Positions 16,294 to 24,733 of a DNA stretch of 64,000 nucleotides are shown one piece after another. Origin of the DNA: UBA3478 sp038134285 (GTDB lineage Bacteria; Bacteroidota; Bacteroidia; Flavobacteriales; Flavobacteriaceae); NCBI GenBank assembly GCA_038134285.1, contig JAYPUW010000001.1:1-64000 (forward strand). The letters run 5' to 3'. Made by a program: the position numbers and the translations under genes. The notes below the pieces were generated by a model. The model had not been told where the DNA came from. It did not search any database and worked only from the letters and a program-made list of their open reading frames with translations. Position 1 is the stretch's first letter, and every line of letters starts with the position of its first letter.

Positions 16294-17862
16294 TTAGTAC
16301 AAACTATTTTCTATAAGGGGAATTCTGAATCTTTCAATTTCTGAATTTTCATGTTGCTCCTTGAATATAAGTGCAGCCTTAGCAACAATTTCAGGGTAGT
16401 CATTGGCTAAATTATTCTTTTCTTGAGGGTCGCTTCTTAGATTGTAAAGCTCAAGGGTTGGGTCTAGGTCGTCTTTTAAATGCTGTCGTACCAGCTTCCA
16501 TTCACCCATTCGAATGGCCACTTGCCCACCGTACTCAGGGAATTCCCAGAAAAGAAATTCGTGGGTTTCATTCTGTGGATTTCCTATAAGTGTTGGGGCA
16601 AAGCTTATTCCATCAGTAGGGTTGTCTAATTTAAATCCTGTGATTTCACCCAGTGTAGCCATTACATCATATTGAGAAGATATAAGATCCGTATGACTTT
16701 GTGCCTTAATTTTACCCGGCCACTGAGCAATTAGTGGTACGCGGATTCCACCTTCATAAACAAACCCTTTTGCGCGACCGTATTCTTCGTCGAAGGTGCC
16801 AGAACTATTAAAATAAACACCATCTGTACCACCAGAATAGGTAACGCCATTATCTGAGCTAAACAGAATTAAAGTGTTTTCGTAAAGGTCATTTTCTTTA
16901 AGAAAGGTGATTAGCTTGCCTACATTTTCATCTAGATAAGATATCATTGCGGCATAACCAGCCCTTGGGTTTTGATGCGGAAAATATCCTCGCTGACCGA
17001 CGTAAGGCTCTTCATTACCAAATTTTTTGATATAGTGATCAACCCATTCTTTAGGTGCCTGAATCGGATTATGCGGTAGTGGCGTTGCCCAGTAAGCAAA
17101 AAAAGGAGTGTTATCCTGTTGGTGGCTTTCTCCTATAAAATTTAGAAGTTGCTCAAACATGAGGTCGGGAGCGTAAGCTTCGAGCGTATAATTTGTATAA
17201 CTCTCTGGATCCTGTTCTGAGTCTCCTTCTTCAAGTTTGGTTGAGGGAGCAATGGTGTCATTTCCGATATATACTCTTTGTTCATTATGATACAAATGAA
17301 CTGGGTAGTAGGTATGCGCTTGGCGTTGACAATTATATCCGTAGAAAAAGTCAAATCCCATTTTTGTTGGTATGGCATCAGTGTGTGGAGCACCCAAACC
17401 CCATTTCCCAACCATTCCGGTGCGATAGCCTACCTCTTTGAGTTTTTGAGGCAGTAACACTGTACTTCGTGGAATAGGACGTTGACCTTCAAGGGTAGAG
17501 TCTTGAATGACGGCTTTGTAATCCCAAACATCACCTCTTTCGTTCCATTCATCATTTCCTCTTATATATGCGTGTCCAGCATGAGTTCCGGTAAGAAGCA
17601 TATATCGGGCTGGGGCACATACGGGAGCACCCGAATAGTGTTGAGTAAAAAGCATCCCCGCTCGTGCTAAGGCATCTATATTAGGTGTTTCAATCTTATT
17701 TTGACCATAGACCCCGAGCTCACCATAACCCAGGTCATCGGCAAGAATATAAATGATGTTTGGCTTTTTAGTTTCTTCTGATCTTGTAGAGAATTCATTA
17801 GAGCCAACAGAACATGCCGACATAGTTACGAACGAGCCTAAAAGCAGAATCTTTGCATTCAT
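16294..17862 (-). CDS. arylsulfatase-type sulfatase, lipoprotein
   Basis: The ATG at 17862 begins a lipoprotein signal (LLGSFVTMSAC, with Cys17 as lipidation site); a frame from 17889 adds nine residues and is less likely. PNIIYILADDLGYGELGVYG is the metal-binding N-terminus, and VCAPARYMLLTG contains the C-x-P-x-R sulfatase signature, so Cys82 would be converted to formylglycine. LFSSDNGVTYSGG supplies further metal ligands and the C-terminus has the usual WKLV and LYNLRSDPQEKNNLA. The length (522 residues) is normal for family S1. The substrate could be a sulfated polysaccharide. No maturase gene is in the window. Confidence 0.93.
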   Translation of the reverse strand: MNAKILLLGSFVTMSACSVGSNEFSTRSEETKKPNIIYILADDLGYGELGVYGQNKIETPNIDALARAGMLFTQHYSGAPVCAPARYMLLTGTHAGHAYIRGNDEWNERGDVWDYKAVIQDSTLEGQRPIPRSTVLLPQKLKEVGYRTGMVGKWGLGAPHTDAIPTKMGFDFFYGYNCQRQAHTYYPVHLYHNEQRVYIGNDTIAPSTKLEEGDSEQDPESYTNYTLEAYAPDLMFEQLLNFIGESHQQDNTPFFAYWATPLPHNPIQAPKEWVDHYIKKFGNEEPYVGQRGYFPHQNPRAGYAAMISYLDENVGKLITFLKENDLYENTLILFSSDNGVTYSGGTDGVYFNSSGTFDEEYGRAKGFVYEGGIRVPLIAQWPGKIKAQSHTDLISSQYDVMATLGEITGFKLDNPTDGISFAPTLIGNPQNETHEFLFWEFPEYGGQVAIRMGEWKLVRQHLKDDLDPTLELYNLRSDPQEKNNLANDYPEIVAKAALIFKEQHENSEIERFRIPLIENSLY

Positions 17863-17906
17863 AAATACAAGGTATCTATTATAAAGCACAACCTGAAGAA
17901 GTAATC

Positions 17907-17929
17907 AAAAGCGCTTTCTAAAAGAGCGC
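17907..17929 (-). terminator. candidate intrinsic terminator of the DUF3078 gene
   Basis: Read on the minus strand, GCGCT at 17929-17925 pairs with AGCGC at 17915-17911 around a short loop and is followed by four T. The hairpin overlaps the stop codon of the DUF3078 gene and would separate it from the sulfatase gene. Confidence 0.4.
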
Positions 17930-18808
17930 GTAATTGAAGCCGAAATTTAAGATGTGTTTGAATTGAATGGCCGTCCCTAGCGTTCCATCATCTTTGGTGA
18001 TCAGTATGTCTTTATCGTAAATCAACTGGGTCCCTAAACTGGCATTAAAGTACTTATTCACTCTCATGACAATGAGATTCTCCCAGTTGGTATCGATAGT
18101 TCCGAAGGTGCCGTAATTGGTAAACAAGTTTAGACTGCTTTTGAGATTCATATTCTCCATGAGATCTACATCAATGGCAACTAAGAGGTTGACTCCAAGC
18201 TCTGAACGCGAATTCTTACCCTTTTCAACACCGAATGCACCCGCTTCAGACAGTTCAGAGTCTGTCACAATCGTAAACTTTCCAGAGGTAGGTGCGAACG
18301 AGACACTGAGATATTCCCCCGGCTCATAATCGAAACCCAAGTTGAGCGAGAGGTAACCAGGGGATAACAATCCTGAGATCTTTTCTTTTAAAAGTTGATC
18401 GGGGTCAGAAGGATCTGTCTTGTAAACCAATCCGTTCAATAATTGAGTCCTAAAAACCACAATAGCAGCCGACCTGACCTTTTCGCTGAATTTCTTGGTA
18501 TACTTCGATTGCAGGATGATGTTATCGTCTGTTTTTCTAAAGTTTTTGTCCCCGACACGAGCGCCACCCAGGGCAAAGTCGAATTGACTCGTCCATGTAC
18601 CAAAATTCTCTTTTCGAATGATCTTAGTGTTGAACACCGTACCTAAGGCCACAGAACTCTCTCCCCCTGCCGTCCAATTTGAAAGACCGACATTGGCAAA
18701 GTTGACCCCCCAATTGGCCGTTTTGTTTACCTGAAGGCTATCCAGTGTTTGAGCCTGAATAGAAGTAAATACAAAAGCACTAAGTGCACTTAAAAGCGCA
18801 TATTTCAT
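17918..18808 (-). CDS. DUF3078 outer-membrane-like beta protein
   Basis: A signal peptide of 19 residues (ending TSIQAQ) is followed by a 277-residue beta-rich domain. ANWGVNFANVGLSNWTAGGESS (about residues 30-51) is the DUF3078 signature, and the rest alternates amphipathic strands ending in aromatic residues, with a final phenylalanine (NYALF) as in outer-membrane barrels. The family is widespread in Bacteroidota and has no known function; it is most likely an outer-membrane protein. It lies 69 bases after the phosphoesterase gene on the same strand, with a GC-rich hairpin between them. Confidence 0.85.
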   Translation of the reverse strand: MKYALLSALSAFVFTSIQAQTLDSLQVNKTANWGVNFANVGLSNWTAGGESSVALGTVFNTKIIRKENFGTWTSQFDFALGGARVGDKNFRKTDDNIILQSKYTKKFSEKVRSAAIVVFRTQLLNGLVYKTDPSDPDQLLKEKISGLLSPGYLSLNLGFDYEPGEYLSVSFAPTSGKFTIVTDSELSEAGAFGVEKGKNSRSELGVNLLVAIDVDLMENMNLKSSLNLFTNYGTFGTIDTNWENLIVMRVNKYFNASLGTQLIYDKDILITKDDGTLGTAIQFKHILNFGFNYALF

Positions 18809-18832
18809 AATCCTGTGTATCGTTTACCCGTC

Positions 18833-18849
18833 GCCCAACATCATTGGGC
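18833..18849. terminator. GC-rich hairpin between phosphoesterase and DUF3078 genes
   Basis: GCCCAA and TTGGGC form a perfect 6-bp stem with a 5-base loop in the 68-base gap. No T-run follows on the minus strand, so it may be a weak terminator, attenuator or mRNA processing site. Confidence 0.35.
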
Positions 18850-18876
18850 AGGCCAAAGAAACAACGGAAATAAGCG

Positions 18877-20562
18877 TTACACAAACTTATAGTCTACACC
18901 AGAAACCTGAGAAAGTAGGGTGAGCGGAGCATCTAACACTTTCGAATCATGACGAAGTACTGGATCTACTGGCGAAAATTCTTTGAGGTAATCTTTAACC
19001 ACTCCATGCAAGGTATATTCCGTATTCTTGGTCTCCTTTACCCCTGTCATGCGGCACAAAACATCGTCTGGATCTCCTTCACGTTCGCATGCACAAATGG
19101 TGTATTCGCGTTCTAGATCTAGAGGCTCGTCTGCAATGACAACCTTTTGAATACGCCCACCAAAATCGGCAAAGGCCTTGAATTCAACTTTCATTCCTTT
19201 GAAGCGCACAACCCATCCTCCAAAGCGTTTTGAAGCGTCTTCAGCAAAAACGTTTTGCAATTCTTTCTCTAACCAAGCAAGCAATTGTTTACCCTTCACT
19301 TTTCCGGTTCGTACTGTTGCCTCGACAGGCAGCATATCGTAGAGGTACCCCTCTGTGATAGATACTAAACCTGATTCATCAGGAACACGAGGCGGACAAA
19401 ACCTGAATCCGTTTGACAACACCACATCGACATTGATCCGCCATTTTAAAGCATCGACAATCAAAGTGTCAATGGTATTTTCAACCACAAAGTAGCGGTA
19501 TAGTGGTTGTTTTGAATAACCAATCACAGTATTGATTGCTTCTTTGTGGGGGGCTTCTAGTTCTTCGACCAAGGTTACCATTTCAGGGTCTGCTTCGAAA
19601 CGATTCGGATCGACCTCAACAAGCTCATAGTGATGCTCGCCCATTTTTCCGTCTTTGACCTCAATTTCAAGTTTACCGATGAACGAACCGAAGGCCCCTG
19701 GCTCGACAATTTTGGTGTATTTTCCTTGAATAGGCTTTCTAACCCTTTCGTGTGTGTCTGCCCCGAAGATGTAATCAACCCCCTCGCAATCTGGATGATT
19801 TCCGAGCGCAATCTGCTGAGACAATCCCATGTGTGACAAGATAATCACAAGATCACATTTCTCTTGGTTGCGCAATACATCTACATAATATTTCAAGTTT
19901 TCTTTAGCCTCTGTATAGATGATACCCCTAGAATAGAGTGGAGATTGGCGTTTGGGAACCAGATGGTCTGTGTATCCGAGAAACCCAATTTTCACTCCAA
20001 GGCGATTGTAAATCTGATAAGGCTGAAAGATGAGTTCTCCTCTTTTTCCGTCTCCTAAATCATGGTACATGTTGGTGCAGACTTTGGGCGCGTTGAGTCC
20101 ACCCAAAAGATGCTGCATGCGATCTTTGTAATACACAACTTCCCAATTTCCCGGATGGTATAAGTCGTAGTTCATCGCGTTGAGTATGGGGATAAAAGCA
20201 ACACCCTCTGTTCGGACTGAAAGCATCGAACCTTGAAACATGTCTCCGGTATCCATGACGATAGTGTTATCCGGGTTTTGAGCCTTGATCTGTTTCAATG
20301 CCGTAGACAAATGGGCGTATCCTCCTGTTTTTCTAAATACGATTTCTTCATTCTCCCAAAAAAGCTCATCGTGTTGATGCAATTGACAGTGCACATCTGT
20401 GGTCTGCAGGAAGGTAATTTTACCATTTTTTGAACCTGCTTTAATAGTGCTATCCAACGCCTTAGAGACACTTTCAGAACAAGCCGTCAAGGCTGTAACC
20501 GGAAGCGCTCCAACCAGTCCACCTGCCAAGGATTTTTTCAGAAAGGATCTTCTATTTCCCAT
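18877..20562 (-). CDS. Tat-exported metallophosphoesterase, 5'-nucleotidase/SoxB-like
   Basis: The N-terminus NRRSFLKKSLAGGLVGALP is a clear twin-arginine signal, so the protein is exported folded. The calcineurin-like domain has TTDVH (Asp56, His58), MDTGDMFQG (Asp104/Asp107), HPGNWE, LSHMG and ADTHE; the C-terminal 5'-nucleotidase domain contains LSNGFRF and EGYLYDMLPVE. In ordinary 5'-nucleotidases the fourth motif is GNHE; here it is GNWE (Trp140), and SoxB-type thiosulfohydrolases likewise have tryptophan in this motif. Because no other sox genes are nearby, sulfur oxidation is not supported. A periplasmic phosphatase or sulfatase-like hydrolase is the safe call. Confidence 0.88.
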   Translation of the reverse strand: MGNRRSFLKKSLAGGLVGALPVTALTACSESVSKALDSTIKAGSKNGKITFLQTTDVHCQLHQHDELFWENEEIVFRKTGGYAHLSTALKQIKAQNPDNTIVMDTGDMFQGSMLSVRTEGVAFIPILNAMNYDLYHPGNWEVVYYKDRMQHLLGGLNAPKVCTNMYHDLGDGKRGELIFQPYQIYNRLGVKIGFLGYTDHLVPKRQSPLYSRGIIYTEAKENLKYYVDVLRNQEKCDLVIILSHMGLSQQIALGNHPDCEGVDYIFGADTHERVRKPIQGKYTKIVEPGAFGSFIGKLEIEVKDGKMGEHHYELVEVDPNRFEADPEMVTLVEELEAPHKEAINTVIGYSKQPLYRYFVVENTIDTLIVDALKWRINVDVVLSNGFRFCPPRVPDESGLVSITEGYLYDMLPVEATVRTGKVKGKQLLAWLEKELQNVFAEDASKRFGGWVVRFKGMKVEFKAFADFGGRIQKVVIADEPLDLEREYTICACEREGDPDDVLCRMTGVKETKNTEYTLHGVVKDYLKEFSPVDPVLRHDSKVLDAPLTLLSQVSGVDYKFV

Positions 20563-20593
20563 AAAACTTCAACTTGTTTGTTCAATAAGATAC

Positions 20594-21076
20594 TTAAAAA
20601 TCGTCAGCGTTTGCCCACTTAATTAGACGATCTATCTCTCGGATCGCTTCTCGACGCTTTTCTTTGGCTACCTGAATTTCTTCATCTGTGCTATTCGCAT
20701 CGTTTATTTTGGCAGTGAAATAATTTACAAGTGTATTCAACCCACTCAAGCGGGCAGTATTCTTCATTTGAGATACTTGAGCTTCTATAGCCTTTTCAGT
20801 TTTTTCTTGAATTTTTCGGGCTTTAAGTAACTCTTGACGGTTCAATATCAATTCTTCTTGTTGTGCCATGATTTGACGTTTATTTTCTAATAAAGAATAA
20901 AGCAACCCTGCAAAGGCTAATCCAGAAAATAAGGCATTAATAGCACCAAAGAGATCTCCAAATGTTCCTCTAGCACCCCAATCATCAATAAAATATAAAA
21001 TAGCTAAGGCTGAAAGAAACCATACTGCTATGGTGAGAAGCACCAATGCTTGAAATGAATTTAATATTCTCTGCAT
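20594..21076 (-). CDS. small membrane protein with coiled coil
   Basis: The protein is 160 residues long. Two transmembrane helices lie at about residues 10-30 and 39-62, joined by a short loop with DDWGARGTFGD. Residues 65-125 form a charged coiled coil rich in Glu, Gln and Lys (KRQIMAQQEELILNRQELLK), and the C-terminus carries another charged helix (AKEKRREAIREIDRLI). This layout, helical hairpin then cytoplasmic coiled coil, is found in short proteins of unknown function across bacteria. The first bases of its upstream region hold a long nested inverted repeat shared with the divergent gene at 21159. Confidence 0.75.
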   Translation of the reverse strand: MQRILNSFQALVLLTIAVWFLSALAILYFIDDWGARGTFGDLFGAINALFSGLAFAGLLYSLLENKRQIMAQQEELILNRQELLKARKIQEKTEKAIEAQVSQMKNTARLSGLNTLVNYFTAKINDANSTDEEIQVAKEKRREAIREIDRLIKWANADDF

Positions 21077-21082
21077 AATACA

Positions 21083-21129
21083 AATAGTTAGGTCAACCCA
21101 TTGTTTTGGGTTTTTTAAAGCTAACTATT
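21083..21129. repeat. nested inverted repeat in divergent promoter region
   Basis: AATAGTTAG (21083-21091) pairs perfectly with CTAACTATT (21121-21129), and inside it AACCCA (21095-21100) pairs with TGGGTT (21107-21112), which is followed by four more T. It sits between the divergent starts at 21076 and 21159. It may be an operator, a cruciform, or a terminator-like hairpin on the plus strand. Confidence 0.6.
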
Positions 21130-21158
21130 TTGTACATTCTCAAGACTATTTAAAGCAT

Positions 21159-21866
21159 ATGAAAACGCTATTTTCTATCCTCATGGGGCTTTCGGGCCTC
21201 ATTCTCTCCTCACAATCTCCCTTGGGCGCATGGCAGGCCAAGACACAGGATGCCAATCTCAAAGAAGTGACTGTTATTTCTATCGTCTCAGAAGGCTACC
21301 AAGCCATTAGCTGGTTTAGTGCTTCAAAAGGGGAATTTATAAGAACCATTGGGGGCGCATGGCAACTTGAAGGCGCTGAGTGGAGTCTCACTTTAGAATT
21401 CGACTCTGAGCAACCTGAACAAGTAGGAGTGTCCCTTCACTTTAATCTCGTGCCTAGCGCCAACGGTTTTCGGGCCGAAGGGATGGGCCTAGAATTTTCT
21501 CAAATCGACACGAACACTCCAGGTATGCTTGCAGGAGCTTGGCTCATGTCAGCCCGTAAAAGCGGTGAAGAGTTAGTGCCCCGATCAACAGATCAACCTA
21601 GAAAGACCATGAAAATCCTTTCAGGAACGCGCTTTCAGTGGATCGCGTACAACACTGAAACCAAACAGTTTATGGGAACAGGCGGAGGACGCTACACCAC
21701 TATTGACGGAGTGTACACCGAACAAATTGAATTCTTTTCAAGAGACAATAGTCGTGTGGGAGCCGCACTCGCCTTCGACTACGAATTAAAAGAGGATGAT
21801 TGGCATCATTCAGGCTTGAGTAGTCGAGGCGATCCCATCTATGAAGTCTGGAGCTTACGCCGCTAA
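21159..21866 (+). CDS. exported protein with two lipocalin-like domains
   Basis: A short signal peptide (MKTLFSILMGLSGLILSS) precedes 217 residues that look like two related halves. Each half begins with a GAW motif (LGAWQAKTQD near residue 23 and AGAWLMSARKSG near residue 125) and continues with beta strands, as in lipocalin-like DUF domains that bind small hydrophobic molecules. FFSRDNSRVGAALAFDYEL and the closing YEVWSLRR support a beta-barrel end strand. Proteins of this kind in flavobacteria are annotated only as exported or membrane proteins. It stands 73 bases before the first of two M14 peptidase genes and may share their regulation. Confidence 0.72.
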   Translation: MKTLFSILMGLSGLILSSQSPLGAWQAKTQDANLKEVTVISIVSEGYQAISWFSASKGEFIRTIGGAWQLEGAEWSLTLEFDSEQPEQVGVSLHFNLVPSANGFRAEGMGLEFSQIDTNTPGMLAGAWLMSARKSGEELVPRSTDQPRKTMKILSGTRFQWIAYNTETKQFMGTGGGRYTTIDGVYTEQIEFFSRDNSRVGAALAFDYELKEDDWHHSGLSSRGDPIYEVWSLRR

Positions 21867-21939
21867 TCATACTTTCTGACTAAACTTATTTGTCTTGCAG
21901 ATTATCTCGTTATCTTAAATCTTCTTATGCGTTAACCCT

Positions 21940-24714
21940 ATGTATACCAAAACATCTACCTTATTCACCTTATGTCTACTGATTCTAGGAGGCACTCAAT
22001 GGCTTAAAGCTCAAGAGCGCGATCTCAATTACGAGCAACAAATCAAAGAATTCACCACTGACGAGCGGTTCTATCCTGAATCAGTGGCAAAAATCATTGA
22101 TCACCCAACCATACCTTCTCCATTAAAACACTTCGGAACCATCATTGGAGCTCCTGGAGTGATGCACAATACTTCAGAAATTTATGAATACTACAATACC
22201 CTAGCTAAGATCTCAAACCGGATTAAAATGGAGCAAGTAGGCGCCAGCGAAGAAGGTCGTCCCATTCACTTGGTACTGATTTCAAGCGAAGAAAACGTGG
22301 CACATGCTGACCTATACAAACGCATCATGAGCGAACTCTCTGACCCCAGAGTGACCGATAAAAAGCGCGCCGAACAACTGATTGCTGAAGGTAAAAGCGT
22401 CTACTACCTCAATGGAGGGATGCACTCAACAGAAATGGGTTCTCCTGAGATGCTAATGGAACTGGCCTATCGCTTGATCACCGACGACTCTGAAGAGATC
22501 CAGAAAATACGATCAAATGTGGTGGTGCTGATTAATCCCGTTTCTGAACCCGACGGACGCGACAAACAAGTAGACTGGTACCATCGCTACACCAAGTTCC
22601 GTGAACATTGGGACGATGGGTTTCCGCGTTCAACCCCTTATTGGGGGCGTTATGTGTTTCACGATAACAACCGCGACGGATTGCAAATCACCCAAGAAAT
22701 CACCAAAAATATTTTTAAAATCTACTACGATTGGCATCCAAATGTGATGCTCGATCTGCACGAATCGGTGCCCTTACTTTACATTTCTACCGGAACCGGT
22801 CCGTACAACGAAAACTTAGATCCGATCACGATCGGCGAATGGCAAACCATAGCAAATTATGAGATGACCAGCTTAGCTTCTCAAGGGCTACCGGGAGTAT
22901 TCAACTGGGCGTTTTACGATGGATGGTGGCCAGGCTATGGCGTATGGGTAGCGAACACGCACAACTCAGTAGGACGCTTCTATGAAACCTTCGGAAATGC
23001 CGGGGCCAACACTTATTTACGCGATCTCACCAAAAGCAAATACGCCGGAGACCCAGTGACATCTAGAGAATGGTACCGCCCAGACCCTGCTTCAGGAATG
23101 GTCAACTGGTCAGCCAGAAACAATACGAACTACATGCAGGCGGGTGTACTTGCATCCTTGAGCTATGCTGCAGAAAATCGAGAAAATCTTCTCAAAAATT
23201 TCTACCAAAAAAGTATCAACAACACCCGATTTGCAAGCAAAAACAAAACCAAGCAGTTCACTATCCCAATCAAACAGCGCGATCCAGCAATGGCGGCCTA
23301 TCTAGTGAATCAATTGCGTGCCCAAGGCATAGAAGTTCATCAAGTCATCGAAGGAGATCAAAAAGGAGATTATATCGTAAAACTCGACCAACCTTACAGC
23401 AAACTCGCCTACGATTTACTCACTCCACAGCAATACCCTAAAGAGGCAAAGTTTCCGCCTTACGACGCCATTGCATGGACCTTGAGTATGCTCTATGGAG
23501 TTGATGTAGAAGAAAACGAGACCGTCTTTGAAGCTCAAGAACAACTCGCATTGATCACTGAAGAAGTAACTCATAAGGGTGCAATCGACGGCAGTGGCAT
23601 TGACTATGTGCTCGATTACAAGGCACAGTCTAACACTCTAACAGCTCTTTACGGATTAAAAGATATCGCCCGCGGAGCCAAGGCTTACGTTTCAGATCAT
23701 TCACTTATTGTGGCTTCAGATACGCTTAAGGCTGGGGCTCTAGTCTTCAAGGGCCTAAGCACCGCACAGGCCGACGAACTCGCTACTCGCTACTCGCTCG
23801 ACCTCAAGGCATTCAATAAGGGGGCATCTTCGCTTAGAAACATTACCCTACCGAGAATAGCAGTATTTCATAGCTGGACCGATACCCAGGCTGAAGGATG
23901 GGTGCGCTTTACTCTTGAACAAAAGGGGATCCCTTACACCAGCATTGATAAAGACGATTTAAAAAATGGCAAGCTAAAGAATGCCTATGATGTGATTGTC
24001 ATTCCTCACCAACGCGGAGACGCTAAGGGATTCATTCACGGTGTTGACACCTCGTTTGGTCCGATACCTTTCACAAAAACAGCACAATTTCAGGCCCACG
24101 GTACACCCGACGCCACCGATGATATGACTGGAGGTCCAGGATTTGAAGGCGTAAATGAACTCGAGGCCTTTGTCAAGGCCGGAGGAATTCTCGTTCCATT
24201 AGACAACAGCTCTTCTATTGTTGCTGAGTTAGGGATTGGTTCTCAACTAAGCAGTCACAGTCCGTCTAAACTGTTTCATCCGGGTTCTATTGTAACGGCC
24301 AAATCACGGCAGAGCTCAAGCCCAATCCTATACGGTTATCCTGAGCAATTTCATCTCTACAAAGGAAACACTCCACTTTTAAGCACTGCATTAAGAGACC
24401 GTGGCTATATGGTTGTTCAGTATGGGGATGATATTTTGAGTGATGAAAAACCTTACGAAGGTGAAATCATGGGATTCTCTGAAAATCAGCAACCAAAAGC
24501 AGTTGAGAAAGCGGAGCAAAAATCTCGAAAATACGTCCGCTCTGGAATGGTTCGAAATGAAAATGAGATTGTAGGGCATGGGGCCATCTTCAATGTACCT
24601 CATGGAAAAGGCCAGGTAGTCGCCTTTACCTTCAACCCTTTAAATCGCTATCTCAATCACCACGACAGCGGATTATTTTGGAACACCATAATGCACTGGA
24701 ATCACCTGGATTAA
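21940..24714 (+). CDS. exported M14-family zinc carboxypeptidase (924 aa)
   Basis: A signal peptide (ending WLKAQ) is followed by an M14 catalytic domain at about residues 50-400. GGMHSTEMGSPEM holds the HxxE zinc motif, NPVSEPDGRD the substrate-binding segment, NNRDG a conserved loop, MLDLHESVPLLY the third zinc ligand His, and RFYETFGNAGANTY a candidate catalytic glutamate. The C-terminal half contains a glutamine amidotransferase-like, non-catalytic Rossmann domain (IAVFHSWTDTQAEGWVRFTLE near residue 645) and LVPLDNSSS, a layout usual for large exported M14 proteins of Bacteroidota. It likely trims peptides outside the cell. The next M14 gene begins 19 bases after its stop. Confidence 0.92.
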   Translation: MYTKTSTLFTLCLLILGGTQWLKAQERDLNYEQQIKEFTTDERFYPESVAKIIDHPTIPSPLKHFGTIIGAPGVMHNTSEIYEYYNTLAKISNRIKMEQVGASEEGRPIHLVLISSEENVAHADLYKRIMSELSDPRVTDKKRAEQLIAEGKSVYYLNGGMHSTEMGSPEMLMELAYRLITDDSEEIQKIRSNVVVLINPVSEPDGRDKQVDWYHRYTKFREHWDDGFPRSTPYWGRYVFHDNNRDGLQITQEITKNIFKIYYDWHPNVMLDLHESVPLLYISTGTGPYNENLDPITIGEWQTIANYEMTSLASQGLPGVFNWAFYDGWWPGYGVWVANTHNSVGRFYETFGNAGANTYLRDLTKSKYAGDPVTSREWYRPDPASGMVNWSARNNTNYMQAGVLASLSYAAENRENLLKNFYQKSINNTRFASKNKTKQFTIPIKQRDPAMAAYLVNQLRAQGIEVHQVIEGDQKGDYIVKLDQPYSKLAYDLLTPQQYPKEAKFPPYDAIAWTLSMLYGVDVEENETVFEAQEQLALITEEVTHKGAIDGSGIDYVLDYKAQSNTLTALYGLKDIARGAKAYVSDHSLIVASDTLKAGALVFKGLSTAQADELATRYSLDLKAFNKGASSLRNITLPRIAVFHSWTDTQAEGWVRFTLEQKGIPYTSIDKDDLKNGKLKNAYDVIVIPHQRGDAKGFIHGVDTSFGPIPFTKTAQFQAHGTPDATDDMTGGPGFEGVNELEAFVKAGGILVPLDNSSSIVAELGIGSQLSSHSPSKLFHPGSIVTAKSRQSSSPILYGYPEQFHLYKGNTPLLSTALRDRGYMVVQYGDDILSDEKPYEGEIMGFSENQQPKAVEKAEQKSRKYVRSGMVRNENEIVGHGAIFNVPHGKGQVVAFTFNPLNRYLNHHDSGLFWNTIMHWNHLD

Positions 24715-24733
24715 TTTGAAAGCACTCTACAAC

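Noticed and set aside
18877..20562. Thiosulfate-oxidation (Sox) locus
   Set aside because: The protein resembles SoxB in one motif and in Tat export, but none of the other sox genes is nearby.
23070..23441. 123-codon plus-strand frame inside the first M14 gene
   Set aside because: It lies in a different frame of a clear peptidase gene and has biased cysteine, arginine and serine content with no domain.
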